From: an uncultured Collinsella sp.
GTDB taxonomy: Bacteria > Actinomycetota > Coriobacteriia > Coriobacteriales > Coriobacteriaceae
Length of the DNA: 64,000 bases
Direction of reading: 5' to 3'
Assembly: GCA_947507155.1 (NCBI GenBank)
Contig: CANNOC010000010.1
Location: 20,857 to 84,856, forward strand
Shown here: positions 24,776-32,789 of the stretch, piece after piece
How the letters are laid out: each line of letters starts with the position of its first letter
How positions within the stretch are numbered: position 1 is the stretch's first letter
The notes under the pieces: generated by a model
Told to the model about the DNA's origin: nothing
Database searches by the model: none
The model's input: the letters and a program-made list of their open reading frames with translations, nothing else
Made by a program: the position numbers and the translations under genes

Positions 24776-25627
24776 ATGCTTAATGGGTGCGCATATATAT
24801 TGACGGTCGACGTGGGCAACACGTTCATTCGCTTTGGCCTGTTTGCCGAGGATTCGGCCGCGGCGCAGGAATGCCCGCTTGCGACGTGCGAGATCACGAC
24901 GCCGTCGAGCATCACGGCCGACGAGGCGCGCATGAGGCTCGTGCAGGTCATGGGCGCGCTGTCAGCCGATGCGGGCATGCCGGGTGCGCTCGTTCCCACA
25001 GCCGCAGTGCTGAGCTGCGTGGTGCCGGCGCTCGAGCGCCCGTGGAAGGCGGCGCTTTCCCGCACCTGTACGGGGCGCGTGCTCACCGTGGGGCCGGGCC
25101 TCAAGACCGGTATGCCCGTGCACTACGATGATCCAGCAGAGATCGGTCCCGACCGCATCGCCGACGCCGTGGCGGCCCGTGCCGTCTACGGCTCTCCGTG
25201 CATCGTGATCGACCTGGGCACTACGACCAATATCGAGGTCATCGATGCGCACGGAACCTTTGTCGGCGGCGTCATCGCGCCGGGCTTGGCACTTGGCGCC
25301 CGCTCGCTTTCGGCCGCTGCGGCGCGCCTGCCGCAGGTCGAGCCCTCGGCACCCACGCATGTGATCGGTCACAACACGCGCGAGGCCATGCGTTCGGGCG
25401 TGGTCTTGGGCGAGGTTGCCCGCATCGACGGCATGCTCGACATGGTGCTTGCCGAGATGCGCTCGACCAAGGCGGCGGGGGAGGGTATCGTGCCCATCGT
25501 CATTACCGGCGACGATGCCGAGGCGCTCGCTGCGTTGGTCGGCCACAGCCTGACGGTAGACGACGCACTGACGCTGCGGGGTCTCGCCGAGCTGTACCGC
25601 ATCAACCAAAAGCCTCGTCGCGCATAA
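24776..25627 (+). CDS. coaX: Type III pantothenate kinase
   Basis: This 283-residue ASKHA-fold kinase phosphorylates pantothenate as the first step of coenzyme A synthesis. YILTVDVGNTFIRFGLF is the N-terminal phosphate motif; GPDRIADAVAA and the segment IVIDLGTTTNIEVID with GGVIAPGL are the family's catalytic and pantothenate-site blocks. ATG 24776 follows AAAGGAG, while the track extends it to 24659 through sequence with no family match. Type III kinases need a monovalent cation and are not feedback-inhibited by CoA (family knowledge). It starts a run of same-strand housekeeping genes through lgt. Confidence 0.93.
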   Translation: MLNGCAYILTVDVGNTFIRFGLFAEDSAAAQECPLATCEITTPSSITADEARMRLVQVMGALSADAGMPGALVPTAAVLSCVVPALERPWKAALSRTCTGRVLTVGPGLKTGMPVHYDDPAEIGPDRIADAVAARAVYGSPCIVIDLGTTTNIEVIDAHGTFVGGVIAPGLALGARSLSAAAARLPQVEPSAPTHVIGHNTREAMRSGVVLGEVARIDGMLDMVLAEMRSTKAAGEGIVPIVITGDDAEALAALVGHSLTVDDALTLRGLAELYRINQKPRRA

Positions 25628-25714
25628 AGCCGAGGACGTCGGCGGGAGAGGAAACAACCCCACCTTTCACCTGCTACAATGGGTCAAACTATTGCGATTT
25701 CGGAGGTGTCTGCC

Positions 25715-26239
25715 ATGTCGGACGATCTTCATCAAACCACGTCGGGCAAGCGCCGCGACGTTATTAGCTGGGACGAGTTCTTTATGAGCGTAGCCATCGC
25801 CGCGCAGCGCCGCAGCAAGGATCCCAACACGCAGGTGGGCGCGTGCATCGCCAGCACCAACCACCGCATCCTTTCGGTGGGCTACAACGGTACGCCCTCG
25901 GCACTCAACGACGACTTTTTCCCGTGGGGCACGAGCGATGACCCGCTGCAGGACAAGCACAACTACGTGGTCCATGCCGAGGCCAACGCCGTGCTCAACT
26001 ACCGCGGCTCGCTCAAAGACCTTGAGGGTTCCACGGTCTACGTCACGCTGTTCCCGTGCCACGACTGCGCCAAGATTTTGGCGCAGGTGGGCGTGGGCGA
26101 GGTTGTCTACCTAGACAACAAGTACGCCGACACCGACGACGGCCGCATCAGTCGCCGCATTCTCGACTCCTGCGGCATCAGCTACCGCCAGGTCATCGTC
26201 GATGTCCACATTGGCACCGGGGAACAAACTCAGCAGTAG
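25715..26239 (+). CDS. comEB: dCMP deaminase (ComEB-type)
   Basis: The 174-residue zinc enzyme deaminates dCMP to dUMP, supplying thymidylate synthesis. The zinc site is HAEANAVLNY (His plus catalytic Glu) and PCHDCAK. SKDPNTQVGACI and GYNGTPSALND are typical of the dCMP deaminase subgroup. ATG 25715 follows GGAGGT; the track's 25679 GTG or ATG start is not needed. The last 20 residues past the zinc domain are a family-typical tail. Named after B. subtilis ComEB by similarity; a competence role is not implied. Confidence 0.92.
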   Translation: MSDDLHQTTSGKRRDVISWDEFFMSVAIAAQRRSKDPNTQVGACIASTNHRILSVGYNGTPSALNDDFFPWGTSDDPLQDKHNYVVHAEANAVLNYRGSLKDLEGSTVYVTLFPCHDCAKILAQVGVGEVVYLDNKYADTDDGRISRRILDSCGISYRQVIVDVHIGTGEQTQQ

Positions 26240-26272
26240 CGGCAGCGTGCGCTAGCGCCGGGCGTCGGCAAA

Positions 26273-26304
26273 AGCAGCCAAAAAGCCCGTCCCAAATTGA
26301 CTGC
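26273..26304 (-). repeat. RptB copy 2, opposite orientation
   Basis: Read on the minus strand this is AGCAGTCAATTTGGGACGGG followed by CTTTTTGGCTGCT. It matches the copies at 24699 and 59451 closely and lies between comEB and the NifU-like gene. Confidence 0.7.
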
Positions 26305-26413
26305 TCGTGAAAGTCGTGTCCGCGCGCATGGACGGCTCGTGAGCGGGTACACGGCTGTAGTAACATAGCTCTGTCCGCGGGCGCGCCCGCGTTATTGTGA
26401 GAAAGGAGCCCCT

Positions 26414-26692
26414 GTGGCTGTTAACGAAGAGCTGCTTAAGAAGGTTCTTGAGGAGATCCGCCCCAACCTGCAGGCCGACGGCGGCGATATGGAGTATGTG
26501 GGTGTCGACGACGAGGGCGTCGTCAAGCTGGAACTGCAGGGCGCCTGCGCCGGCTGCCCTATGAGCGCACTGACCCTGTCCATGGGTATCGAGCGTATCC
26601 TCAAGGAGCACGTACCCGGCGTTACCCGTGTCGAGCAGGTCAATGCCTCCGGCGAGACCGAGGACCTGTACGACGAGTACGCGCCGTTCTAA
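26414..26692 (+). CDS. NifU C-terminal domain (NFU-type) iron-sulfur scaffold protein
   Basis: This 92-residue single-domain protein matches the NFU domain: LLKKVLEEIRPNLQADGGDMEYV, then GACAGCPMSALTLSMGIERIL. The CxxC pair assembles or carries an Fe-S cluster. It would serve the many anaerobic Fe-S enzymes of such an organism, possibly the large activase in this window. GTG 26414 is the start, with AAAGGAG six bases upstream. No suf or isc genes are adjacent. Confidence 0.92.
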   Translation: MAVNEELLKKVLEEIRPNLQADGGDMEYVGVDDEGVVKLELQGACAGCPMSALTLSMGIERILKEHVPGVTRVEQVNASGETEDLYDEYAPF

Positions 26693-26741
26693 GATGCGAA
26701 AGCTGCGGACGGCGTACTCCGCATAGACGTTACGCCCAAAT

Positions 26742-26777
26742 ATGCGGCTGCGAGCGAAAGGCCCGCGGCCGCATTTG
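26742..26777 (+). terminator. Hairpin between the NifU-like gene and lgt
   Basis: ATGCGGC and GCCGCAT form a stem with further pairing inside the loop, followed by TTTG. It lies 50 bases after the nifU-like stop and just before the lgt ribosome site; its T-run is short. Confidence 0.55.
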
Positions 26778-26801
26778 TATGTAGGGAGTAGGAGGGTCGA
26801 C

Positions 26802-27623
26802 ATGCTCAACGACCTCTACCATATGCTTGATCCCGTCGCGATTTCGGCGGGGCCCATCACCATCTACTGGTACGGCTTGGCCTACGTGGTCGGCGCTCTG
26901 CTCACGGCGGTCGTCATGTATCGCACGCAGCGTCGCTGGGGTTTCGACATTACGGTCGACGACCTGACGAGCGTCGTGGTCGGTGTGGTCTTTGGCCTTA
27001 TCATTGGCGCCCGCCTGTTCTACGTCATTTTCTACGGCGACGGCTACTACTGGGCGCATCCGCTCGAGATCTTTGCCACCAACGAGGGCGGCATGAGCTT
27101 TCATGGCGGCCTGGTGGGCGGCATCATCGGTGGCGCGCTCGTGTGCCGTATGTACAAGCTCGATGCCTGGACTTTGGCAGACCTTGCGGTCATCGGTGCT
27201 CCGCTGGCCCTGTGCCTGGGGCGCTGCGCCAACTTTGTCAACGGAGAGCTGTGGGGCAAGCCGACCGATTTGCCCTGGGGCGTGATCTTTGGCGGTACCG
27301 CGGGCGATATGCCGCGTCATCCCTCCCAGCTCTACGAGGCATTCCTAGAGGGCATCGTGCTCTTCTGCATTCTGCAGGTGCTCAGCCGCAAAAAACCGCT
27401 GCTGCCCCAGGGCACGTTTATGGGCGTGTTTGTGATGGGTTACGGCATCGTCCGCTTCCTCATTGAGTTTGTGCGCGTGCCCGATGCCCAGCTGGGCTAT
27501 CTGCTGGGCGGCGTCATCACCATGGGTCAGCTGCTGAGCCTGCCGCTCGTAATCGCAGGACTGGCGCTCATCATCTTCGCCCGACACCGCAATCGCCCCC
27601 AGCGCATCTACCTCGACGCCTAG
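26802..27623 (+). CDS. lgt: Prolipoprotein diacylglyceryl transferase
   Basis: The 273-residue inner-membrane enzyme with about seven helices attaches diacylglycerol to the lipobox Cys of prolipoproteins. MSFHGGLVGGIIGG holds the essential HGGL motif, and LGRCANFVNGELWGKPTDLPW is the Lgt signature. RHPSQLYEA is the conserved C-terminal block. ATG 26802 follows AGGAGG. Its product would process the lipoprotein-type sulfotransferase described above. A hairpin at 27634 ends the transcript. Confidence 0.95.
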   Translation: MLNDLYHMLDPVAISAGPITIYWYGLAYVVGALLTAVVMYRTQRRWGFDITVDDLTSVVVGVVFGLIIGARLFYVIFYGDGYYWAHPLEIFATNEGGMSFHGGLVGGIIGGALVCRMYKLDAWTLADLAVIGAPLALCLGRCANFVNGELWGKPTDLPWGVIFGGTAGDMPRHPSQLYEAFLEGIVLFCILQVLSRKKPLLPQGTFMGVFVMGYGIVRFLIEFVRVPDAQLGYLLGGVITMGQLLSLPLVIAGLALIIFARHRNRPQRIYLDA

Positions 27624-27633
27624 CCACCACATG

Positions 27634-27670
27634 CCACCACAAGGGGGACAGGCACCTTTGTGGTGGTTTT
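27634..27670 (+). terminator. Rho-independent terminator of lgt
   Basis: CCACCACAA pairs with TTGTGGTGG around an imperfectly paired middle, followed by TTTT. It lies 10 bases after the lgt stop codon. An upstream partial CCACCAC copy sits at 27624. Confidence 0.85.
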
Positions 27671-27691
27671 GCCGGGCAACGATGACAGAAC

Positions 27692-27749
27692 CGTAACGTT
27701 TCCCCAGATAAAACCTGCCAAAATAAACCTGTCCCTTTTTGGCAGGTTT
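27692..27749 (-). repeat. RptA copy 1 (dispersed stem-loop repeat, minus orientation)
   Basis: On the minus strand AAACCTGCCAAAA (27737-27749) and TTTTGGCAGGTTT (27711-27723) form a 13-bp stem with a 13-base loop, then TATCTGGGGAAACGTTACGG. Copies at 32579 and 58211 share nearly the whole 55 bases. It separates lgt from the following membrane protein gene. Confidence 0.8.
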
Positions 27750-27769
27750 CTAGAAAGGCTATTCGGACT

Positions 27770-29953
27770 GTGAAGGATTCCGACCTCTCCGCAACGGCTG
27801 CGCGCGACGCCGCCCGCATCGTTTGGTTTAAGCGCTATCCCGCCAAACAGACGCTCATCGCATTTTTGCTCGCCCTGCTGGCGACCACGGCGTTTTCCAT
27901 CGATCCCGCCCCGGTGTCGAGCAACGCGGTCCTGGCGATCGACCCCAAGGCGACGGGCACGCTCTACGTGTGCTACGAGGTACTTCTCTCGTTTGCCGGC
28001 CATACCGACGCAGTGATGCTGCTCGCGCTTGCCTGCTTGCTCACGCTGCCGTTTCGCTATGTGTTCTTTGGCCGCGGTGACGCTTGGCGCCCGTCGGTCG
28101 TGCTGCCATCGCTGTTCTTTGCCGTTTGCATGGTGTTCGGCCGTAGCTACGACCTTGCCGATTCGGCAGAGATTGTGCTGGGCGACAAGGCACGCGTTAT
28201 CTGCGCCTGGATTGGCGGCGCGGGCTGGATGCTTCTGGCGATTGTGGCCTTCTATCTGGCTTTTGAGTTTTTGGATTGGTTGAGCTCCCGCCGCATTCCG
28301 TTTTCGGAGACCCACTTTGGCCGCGTGTGGCGTGTTGCCCACGCCGTGCTCTCGGTCCATCCCTTTGTCGGGCCGTTTCTTGTGCTCATGATTGCCTGGG
28401 CGCCCACGCTTATCGCCTCGCTGCCCGGCCTCTTTATGGGAGATACGGGCGCGCAGATCCGCCAATGGTTCAACTATCCCAACGGCACGAGCGACTACCT
28501 GCGTCTGCTCAATCCCAATGTGTTGCTCAACGGACATCACCCCGTGGTGCACACGGCTATCATCGGTTCGTGCGTCCAGCTGGGGCTTTCACTGTTCAAC
28601 AGCGCCAACGCAGGTCTTGCCATCTACACCTGCGCTCAGTTCGTCATTACGGCCGCCTGTATGGCCTATTCCATCTCGTCGCTGCGCAAGCTAGGCGTGA
28701 GCCTGCCGGTCCGCGGCGTGATCTTGCTGTTCTTTGTGTTTATGCCCATGTTCTCCAACTACGCGGCCCTGCTTACCAAAGATGTGCTGTTTGCCGACGC
28801 GTTTTTGGTGCTGTTGGTGCAGACCGTGAAGCTTGTGGCATGCGGCCTGCCCCGTCGCGATGCCAATGCCGAGCGTGCGGGCGAACAGAGGCCCGTGCTC
28901 TTTGTGCGCCATGACTGGCTGCTGCTCGCTATGGGCGCCATGGGTTCCACGTTTCTGCGCAACGGCGGCCTGGTGTTTCCCCTGGCGGCATGCGTAATCG
29001 CGGCGGCGTTTTGCGCATGGGACGCGCACGTGGCTCGTCGTGCAGCCAAGCAGGCTGGTGCTGCGCCTTCGGGCACCACCCCGCGTTTCCGCTGGGTGGG
29101 AGTTCTTGCGGTGCTTGCACTCTGCCTTGCCTCTAATATGTACTTCACCAAGGTCTTTATGCCGGCACATGACATCACGCCTGGTTCCAAGCGCGAAATC
29201 CTCTCGATTCCGTTCCAGCAGACGGCTCGTTTTGTCCAAAAGCACGACGGCCTCAACTCGGGCGTCAACCCCACGGTTAAGGAGGACGGCACCATCGTGG
29301 AGGCTCCTTGCGACGGCTTGGTGACCGACGAAGAGCGTGCCGTGATCGACCGTGTGCTCAAGTACGAGAATCTGGGCCGCCGTTACAACCCGGATAAGTC
29401 GGACGCCGTCAAAAATTGCTTTAACGAGTACGCCTCGCAGGAGGACATCAAGGCCTATTTTGAGGTGTGGGCCCAGATGTTCAAAAAGGATCCCGAGTGC
29501 TATATCTCGGCGCTCATCAATAACTACTACGGCTACTTTTATCCGAGTGCCCGCGATGCGTGGGTCTACAGCACGGCGCGCAGTGCCGAGATTATGGCGA
29601 AGCCCGATAACCTTAAGTACTTCGACTTCCATCCGGTCGATAGCAAGGTCGTGCGCTGGTGCGACCACCTGATTAACCTGTACCGCGTGGCGGTGCAGCG
29701 CATCCCGTTTATCTCGCTCACCATGAGCTCGGCCACCTACGTGTGGATCATGATCGTCGTGGTGGTCTACCTGTTGCGCCGCCATTCGTGGCGCGCGCTG
29801 GCCATCTGGATACCGCTGCTGGGCGTGCTCGCCGTGTGCCTGATCGGCCCATGTAACGGATCGACCTATATGCGCTACCTGTATCCGGTCATCGACTGCA
29901 TGCCTTTTGCCGTCGGTGCCACGATCACCCGCAGCGACCTCCTCTGGACCTAG
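27770..29953 (+). CDS. Large polytopic membrane protein, DUF6020-like (GT-C-type fold suspected)
   Basis: The 727-residue protein has about 11-12 membrane segments: clusters at residues 20-45, 65-105, 115-165, 185-215, 250-335, 380-410 and 435-455, then a soluble region and three C-terminal helices. An acidic motif after the early helices, LFMGDTGAQIRQW, and LNGHHPVVHTAI resemble the first loop of GT-C glycosyltransferases, and the whole matches, from memory, the DUF6020 family common in Actinobacteria. It could transfer sugars from a lipid carrier to the cell surface, but this is inference. GTG 27770 is used, with AGAAAGG 11 bases upstream. The gene stands alone between an RptA copy and yebC. 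Confidence 0.75.
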   Translation: MKDSDLSATAARDAARIVWFKRYPAKQTLIAFLLALLATTAFSIDPAPVSSNAVLAIDPKATGTLYVCYEVLLSFAGHTDAVMLLALACLLTLPFRYVFFGRGDAWRPSVVLPSLFFAVCMVFGRSYDLADSAEIVLGDKARVICAWIGGAGWMLLAIVAFYLAFEFLDWLSSRRIPFSETHFGRVWRVAHAVLSVHPFVGPFLVLMIAWAPTLIASLPGLFMGDTGAQIRQWFNYPNGTSDYLRLLNPNVLLNGHHPVVHTAIIGSCVQLGLSLFNSANAGLAIYTCAQFVITAACMAYSISSLRKLGVSLPVRGVILLFFVFMPMFSNYAALLTKDVLFADAFLVLLVQTVKLVACGLPRRDANAERAGEQRPVLFVRHDWLLLAMGAMGSTFLRNGGLVFPLAACVIAAAFCAWDAHVARRAAKQAGAAPSGTTPRFRWVGVLAVLALCLASNMYFTKVFMPAHDITPGSKREILSIPFQQTARFVQKHDGLNSGVNPTVKEDGTIVEAPCDGLVTDEERAVIDRVLKYENLGRRYNPDKSDAVKNCFNEYASQEDIKAYFEVWAQMFKKDPECYISALINNYYGYFYPSARDAWVYSTARSAEIMAKPDNLKYFDFHPVDSKVVRWCDHLINLYRVAVQRIPFISLTMSSATYVWIMIVVVVYLLRRHSWRALAIWIPLLGVLAVCLIGPCNGSTYMRYLYPVIDCMPFAVGATITRSDLLWT

Positions 29954-30024
29954 CCCAAGATTGGCGCACTGGGGGCAGGTTGCTTTGCGCTAAGGGGCTG
30001 TATCATCATGGTGGCTTCATTTTT

Positions 30025-30054
30025 TTGTTTATCTCACAGGCCAGTAGGTATATC
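30025..30054 (+). promoter_or_regulatory. Possible promoter of yebC
   Basis: TTGTTT and TATATC are spaced 18 bases apart in the AT-rich part of the gap 29954-30125, about 70 bases before the start codon. Confidence 0.4.
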
Positions 30055-30125
30055 ATTTATAGCGTTTGTTTATATTGCCCGAGCATCCACGCTGGGCTTT
30101 AGGTCGAAACCGATAGGAGACACGT

Positions 30126-30932
30126 ATGTCCGGACACTCTAAGTGGGCCACAACCAAGCATCGTAAGGGCGCGCAGGACGCCAAGCGTTCCGCCCTCTTC
30201 TCCAAGCTCAGCCGCAACATCACCGTTGCTGCCCGTCTCGGCGGCGACCCGCTGCCCGAGAACAACGCCAGCCTCGCCGCTGCCGTTGCCAAGGCTAAGG
30301 CTCAGTCCATGCCTAAGGACAAGATCAAGTCCGCTATCGATAAGGCCTTTGGTTCGGGTGCCGACGCCGCCGTCTACGAGAACATCGTGTACGAGGGCTA
30401 CGGTCCCGCCGGTGTTGCCGTCTACGTCGACTGCCTGACCGACAACCGCAACCGCACTGCCGCCGACGTCCGTTCCGCCTTCTCCCACGCTGGTGGCAAC
30501 CTGGGCACCTCGGGCTCCGTCGCCTTCCAGTTTGAGCGCAAGGGCCAGATCGTCGTCGCCAAGGAGATCCTGGACGAGAACGCCAAGAAGGAGACCATGA
30601 TCGCCAACGGTGCTGCCGGTGACGAGGATGAGTTTATGATGGCGATCGCCGAGGCCGGTGGCGAGGACTACGAGGACGCCGGTGAGGAGTGGATCGTCTG
30701 GACCGCCGCCAACGACGTCATGGCTGTCTCCAAGGCACTCGAGGAGCAGGGCGTCCAGGTCAAGGGCTCCGAGACCACCATGGTCCCGACCACCCCGACC
30801 GAGGTCTCCGGCGCCGACGCCAAGAAGGTTCAGCGCCTCATCGACCGTCTTGAGGAGCTCGACGACGTCCAGGACGTCTACAGCACCATGGACATGACCG
30901 ACGAGGTTATCGCTGCCCTCGAGGAGGAGTAG
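30126..30932 (+). CDS. YebC/PmpR-family regulator (TACO1-like)
   Basis: This protein (268 residues) starts with MSGHSKWATTKHRKGAQDAKR, the hallmark N-terminus of the YebC/TACO1 family, and follows it with NITVAARLGGDPLPENNASL and GYGPAGVAVYVDCLTDNRNRTAADVR. Members act as transcription factors or assist ribosomes at proline-rich stretches, depending on the organism. It is slightly longer than the usual 240-250 residues because of an acidic tail after the final domain (VIAALEEE). ATG 30126 follows ATAGGAG. In many genomes it neighbours ruvC; here it does not. Confidence 0.93.
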   Translation: MSGHSKWATTKHRKGAQDAKRSALFSKLSRNITVAARLGGDPLPENNASLAAAVAKAKAQSMPKDKIKSAIDKAFGSGADAAVYENIVYEGYGPAGVAVYVDCLTDNRNRTAADVRSAFSHAGGNLGTSGSVAFQFERKGQIVVAKEILDENAKKETMIANGAAGDEDEFMMAIAEAGGEDYEDAGEEWIVWTAANDVMAVSKALEEQGVQVKGSETTMVPTTPTEVSGADAKKVQRLIDRLEELDDVQDVYSTMDMTDEVIAALEEE

Positions 30933-31001
30933 CGCCCGCACGGATTGAGCCGTGCATATCTGGGCATAATGAAGCGAGCATGCAAGCCTCGTGGAATAGA
31001 T

Positions 31002-31044
31002 GAGCCGGATCCGCGTGCATGAGGCACCGGACCCGGCTCTTTTA
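31002..31044 (+). terminator. Rho-independent terminator of yebC
   Basis: GAGCCGG pairs with CCGGCTC, with TCCG/CGGA extending the stem inside, followed by TTTTAT. It lies 70 bases after yebC and before amaP. Confidence 0.85.
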
Positions 31045-31098
31045 TAATGATGCGAATCGTTTTGCATTCTGTGGATCGAGATTTGAAGGGAGCGCTGC

Positions 31099-31644
31099 AT
31101 GCGCGTGCTCAAACGAGCCCTGGCGATCGTGTATCTTGCCGCCGCCGTCGTGGCGCTGGGTACGTTAGTCTGCCAGTTTTGGGGGCCATATACCTATCGC
31201 TTTATGCTGCTGATGCGCGATCCGCTGCCTCGCATCGTTGTTACGGCGTGCGGCGGTGTCGTGGCACTCGGCGTGCTCGTGGGTTTCTTCCGCCTGATGT
31301 TTGCTCGTCGCGAGCCGTCCTGTGTGCATCCGGCGGGGGAGCGCAATATCGAGGTCACGCTCGCTGCCCTCTCCTCGTGTGCTCGCACCGCGGCAGAGCG
31401 CGACGACCGAGTGATGATCGAGCATGTCGAGGCGCGCGTGCAGGGCTCCGACGAATCGCACGTCCGTTTTAAGGTCGACGCCATCGCGCTCGACGACCGG
31501 GACGTGGCTTCCCTTGCAGCCGCGATGCAGCAACGTATCGAGGAGGCCTGCGACACCATGCTCGGCACGCCGGGCACGACTGCGCGCGTTCGTTTTTTGC
31601 CGTCCAAGACTACCGTCCAGACCGTGGAGGTTTCCGGTGAGTGA
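31099..31644 (+). CDS. amaP: AmaP-like alkaline shock response membrane anchor protein
   Basis: This 181-residue protein has two N-terminal membrane segments (about 8-28 and 48-68) and a soluble C-terminal alpha/beta domain. The two-helix hairpin plus position directly before a DUF2273 gene and an Asp23/Gls24 gene identify it as AmaP-like; AmaP anchors Asp23 to the membrane in Staphylococcus. ATG 31099 follows GAAGGGAG. It overlaps the next gene by 8 bases. Sequence identity to firmicute AmaP is not obvious by eye, so the name rests on topology and context. Confidence 0.75.
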   Translation: MRVLKRALAIVYLAAAVVALGTLVCQFWGPYTYRFMLLMRDPLPRIVVTACGGVVALGVLVGFFRLMFARREPSCVHPAGERNIEVTLAALSSCARTAAERDDRVMIEHVEARVQGSDESHVRFKVDAIALDDRDVASLAAAMQQRIEEACDTMLGTPGTTARVRFLPSKTTVQTVEVSGE

Positions 31645-32014
31645 TACCAATCAAGACAAGACCGTCCGCACCCCGCGCCTGACTATCGATCAGAGCGCCG
31701 CGCCGGCAGGCGAGGTCGTCGATCCTAAGGTGGAGGGTACCGAGTTACATGACGCGGTCGCCGATGATTTTGATGAGGCCATGGGTCTCATCAAGGGTAC
31801 GGGGGCAGCCATCTGGAGCTATGCCGTCCGCCATCCCAACACCACGCTTGGAGCCGTCGCTGGTTTTGTGCTCGCCGTGCTGGTGCTCACGCTCGGCCTG
31901 TGGGATACGCTCGTCATCGCTTTCTTTGTGCTGATCGGCGCCGTGATTGGCCAGATCCGCGACGGCGAGAACGGGATCGTCAACTTCTTCGGCCGTCTGT
32001 TTAGCGGCCGCTAG
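31637..32014 (+). CDS. DUF2273-like small membrane protein of the Asp23 operon
   Basis: The protein has 125 residues from GTG 31637. The start overlaps the amaP stop and is preceded by GGAGG, so it is translationally coupled. The C-terminal half, with NTTLGAVAGFVLAVLVLTLG and the second hydrophobic stretch LVIAFFVLIGAVIGQIRD, matches the DUF2273 pair of helices. The N-terminal 60 residues are charged and acidic, longer than in firmicute versions, which are about 60 residues in total. The protein may help hold Asp23 at the membrane. The ORF track's longer form from 31424 runs through amaP in another frame and is rejected. Confidence 0.78.
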   Translation: MSDTNQDKTVRTPRLTIDQSAAPAGEVVDPKVEGTELHDAVADDFDEAMGLIKGTGAAIWSYAVRHPNTTLGAVAGFVLAVLVLTLGLWDTLVIAFFVLIGAVIGQIRDGENGIVNFFGRLFSGR

Positions 32015-32058
32015 CATGTATTCGACCGCCGCGTGTGCGGTGGGCATAAGGAGGAACC

Positions 32059-32580
32059 ATGGCTTTTAACACGAAGGTCGATGTGGCCGATACCGAGCTC
32101 GAGGTAGACGAGACCGTCACCGCCGAGGCCGAGGACGTAACGCTCGAGGACGAGGCGCTCGTCGAGGCCGAACCCGCCGACGATGCGGATGAGGATGATG
32201 GGGAAGCGGATGAGTCCGAGGACTCGCTGACCTATTCCAACGGTGTGATCGAGAAGATCGTCGCCATGGCCACCCGCGAGGTACCGCACGTCCTGGGCAT
32301 GAAGGGCAACCTCATGCACTTTGTGCAGGAGCAGTTTGGTGCCGAGAATCTGACCAAGGGCGTGACGGTCGAGGTCACCGATGACAATCGCGTGGTCGTC
32401 AACATCTCCGTCATCATCGAGTACGGCGCCTATGCGCCCGCGATCTTCGACGATGTCAAGGCACGTGTCACCGAGCGCCTTGCCGCGATGACCGGCCTTG
32501 AGGTGGCGGGTGTCAACCTGCGTATCGAGGACGTCATCACCCCCGAGGAGTACGAGCACCGCACCAGCCAGCACGAATAA
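32059..32580 (+). CDS. Asp23/Gls24-family envelope stress protein
   Basis: The 173-residue protein has an acidic N-terminal arm of about 50 residues and an Asp23/Gls24 domain (LTYSNGVIEKIVAMATREVPHV, then VTVEVTDDNRVVVNISVIIEYG and VAGVNLRIEDVI). In Gram-positives the family forms a membrane-associated layer and is induced by alkaline or cell-wall stress. It is the last gene of the amaP-DUF2273-asp23 set. ATG 32059 follows AAGGAGG. The long acidic arm is unusual and may replace a charge interaction with the anchor. Its stop TAA is the first bases of an RptA copy. Confidence 0.9.
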   Translation: MAFNTKVDVADTELEVDETVTAEAEDVTLEDEALVEAEPADDADEDDGEADESEDSLTYSNGVIEKIVAMATREVPHVLGMKGNLMHFVQEQFGAENLTKGVTVEVTDDNRVVVNISVIIEYGAYAPAIFDDVKARVTERLAAMTGLEVAGVNLRIEDVITPEEYEHRTSQHE

Positions 32581-32632
32581 CCTTCCAAAAAGGGACAGGT
32601 TTGTTTTGGCAGATTTTATCTGCGAAAACGTT
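32579..32632 (+). repeat. RptA copy 2
   Basis: AACCTTCCAAAAAGGGACAG then GTTTGTTTTGGCAGATTTTA, continuing into TCTGCGAAAACGTT. The TAA stop of the asp23-type gene overlaps its first bases. The stem carries two base changes relative to the 27692 copy, slightly weakening the pairing. Confidence 0.8.
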
Positions 32633-32633
32633 A

Positions 32634-32675
32634 AACGGCCGACCGCGCAAGCAAAAGCGTGGCCGGCCGTTATTT
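32634..32675 (+). terminator. Rho-independent terminator of the asp23 operon
   Basis: AACGGCCG and CGGCCGTT form a perfect 8-bp stem, with the loop containing GCAAGCAAAAGC, then ATTTG. It directly follows the RptA copy. Confidence 0.75.
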
Positions 32676-32789
32676 GTATGCCCCCCCGATGTAGGCATAC
32701 CGCTCGTCTAACTAGGGGTTGCAATCGTCGCGTTCCGCGTTACCCTAATGGGCGCATTGTTTCCAAATTGTTAACGAGGGGTTGCCGTA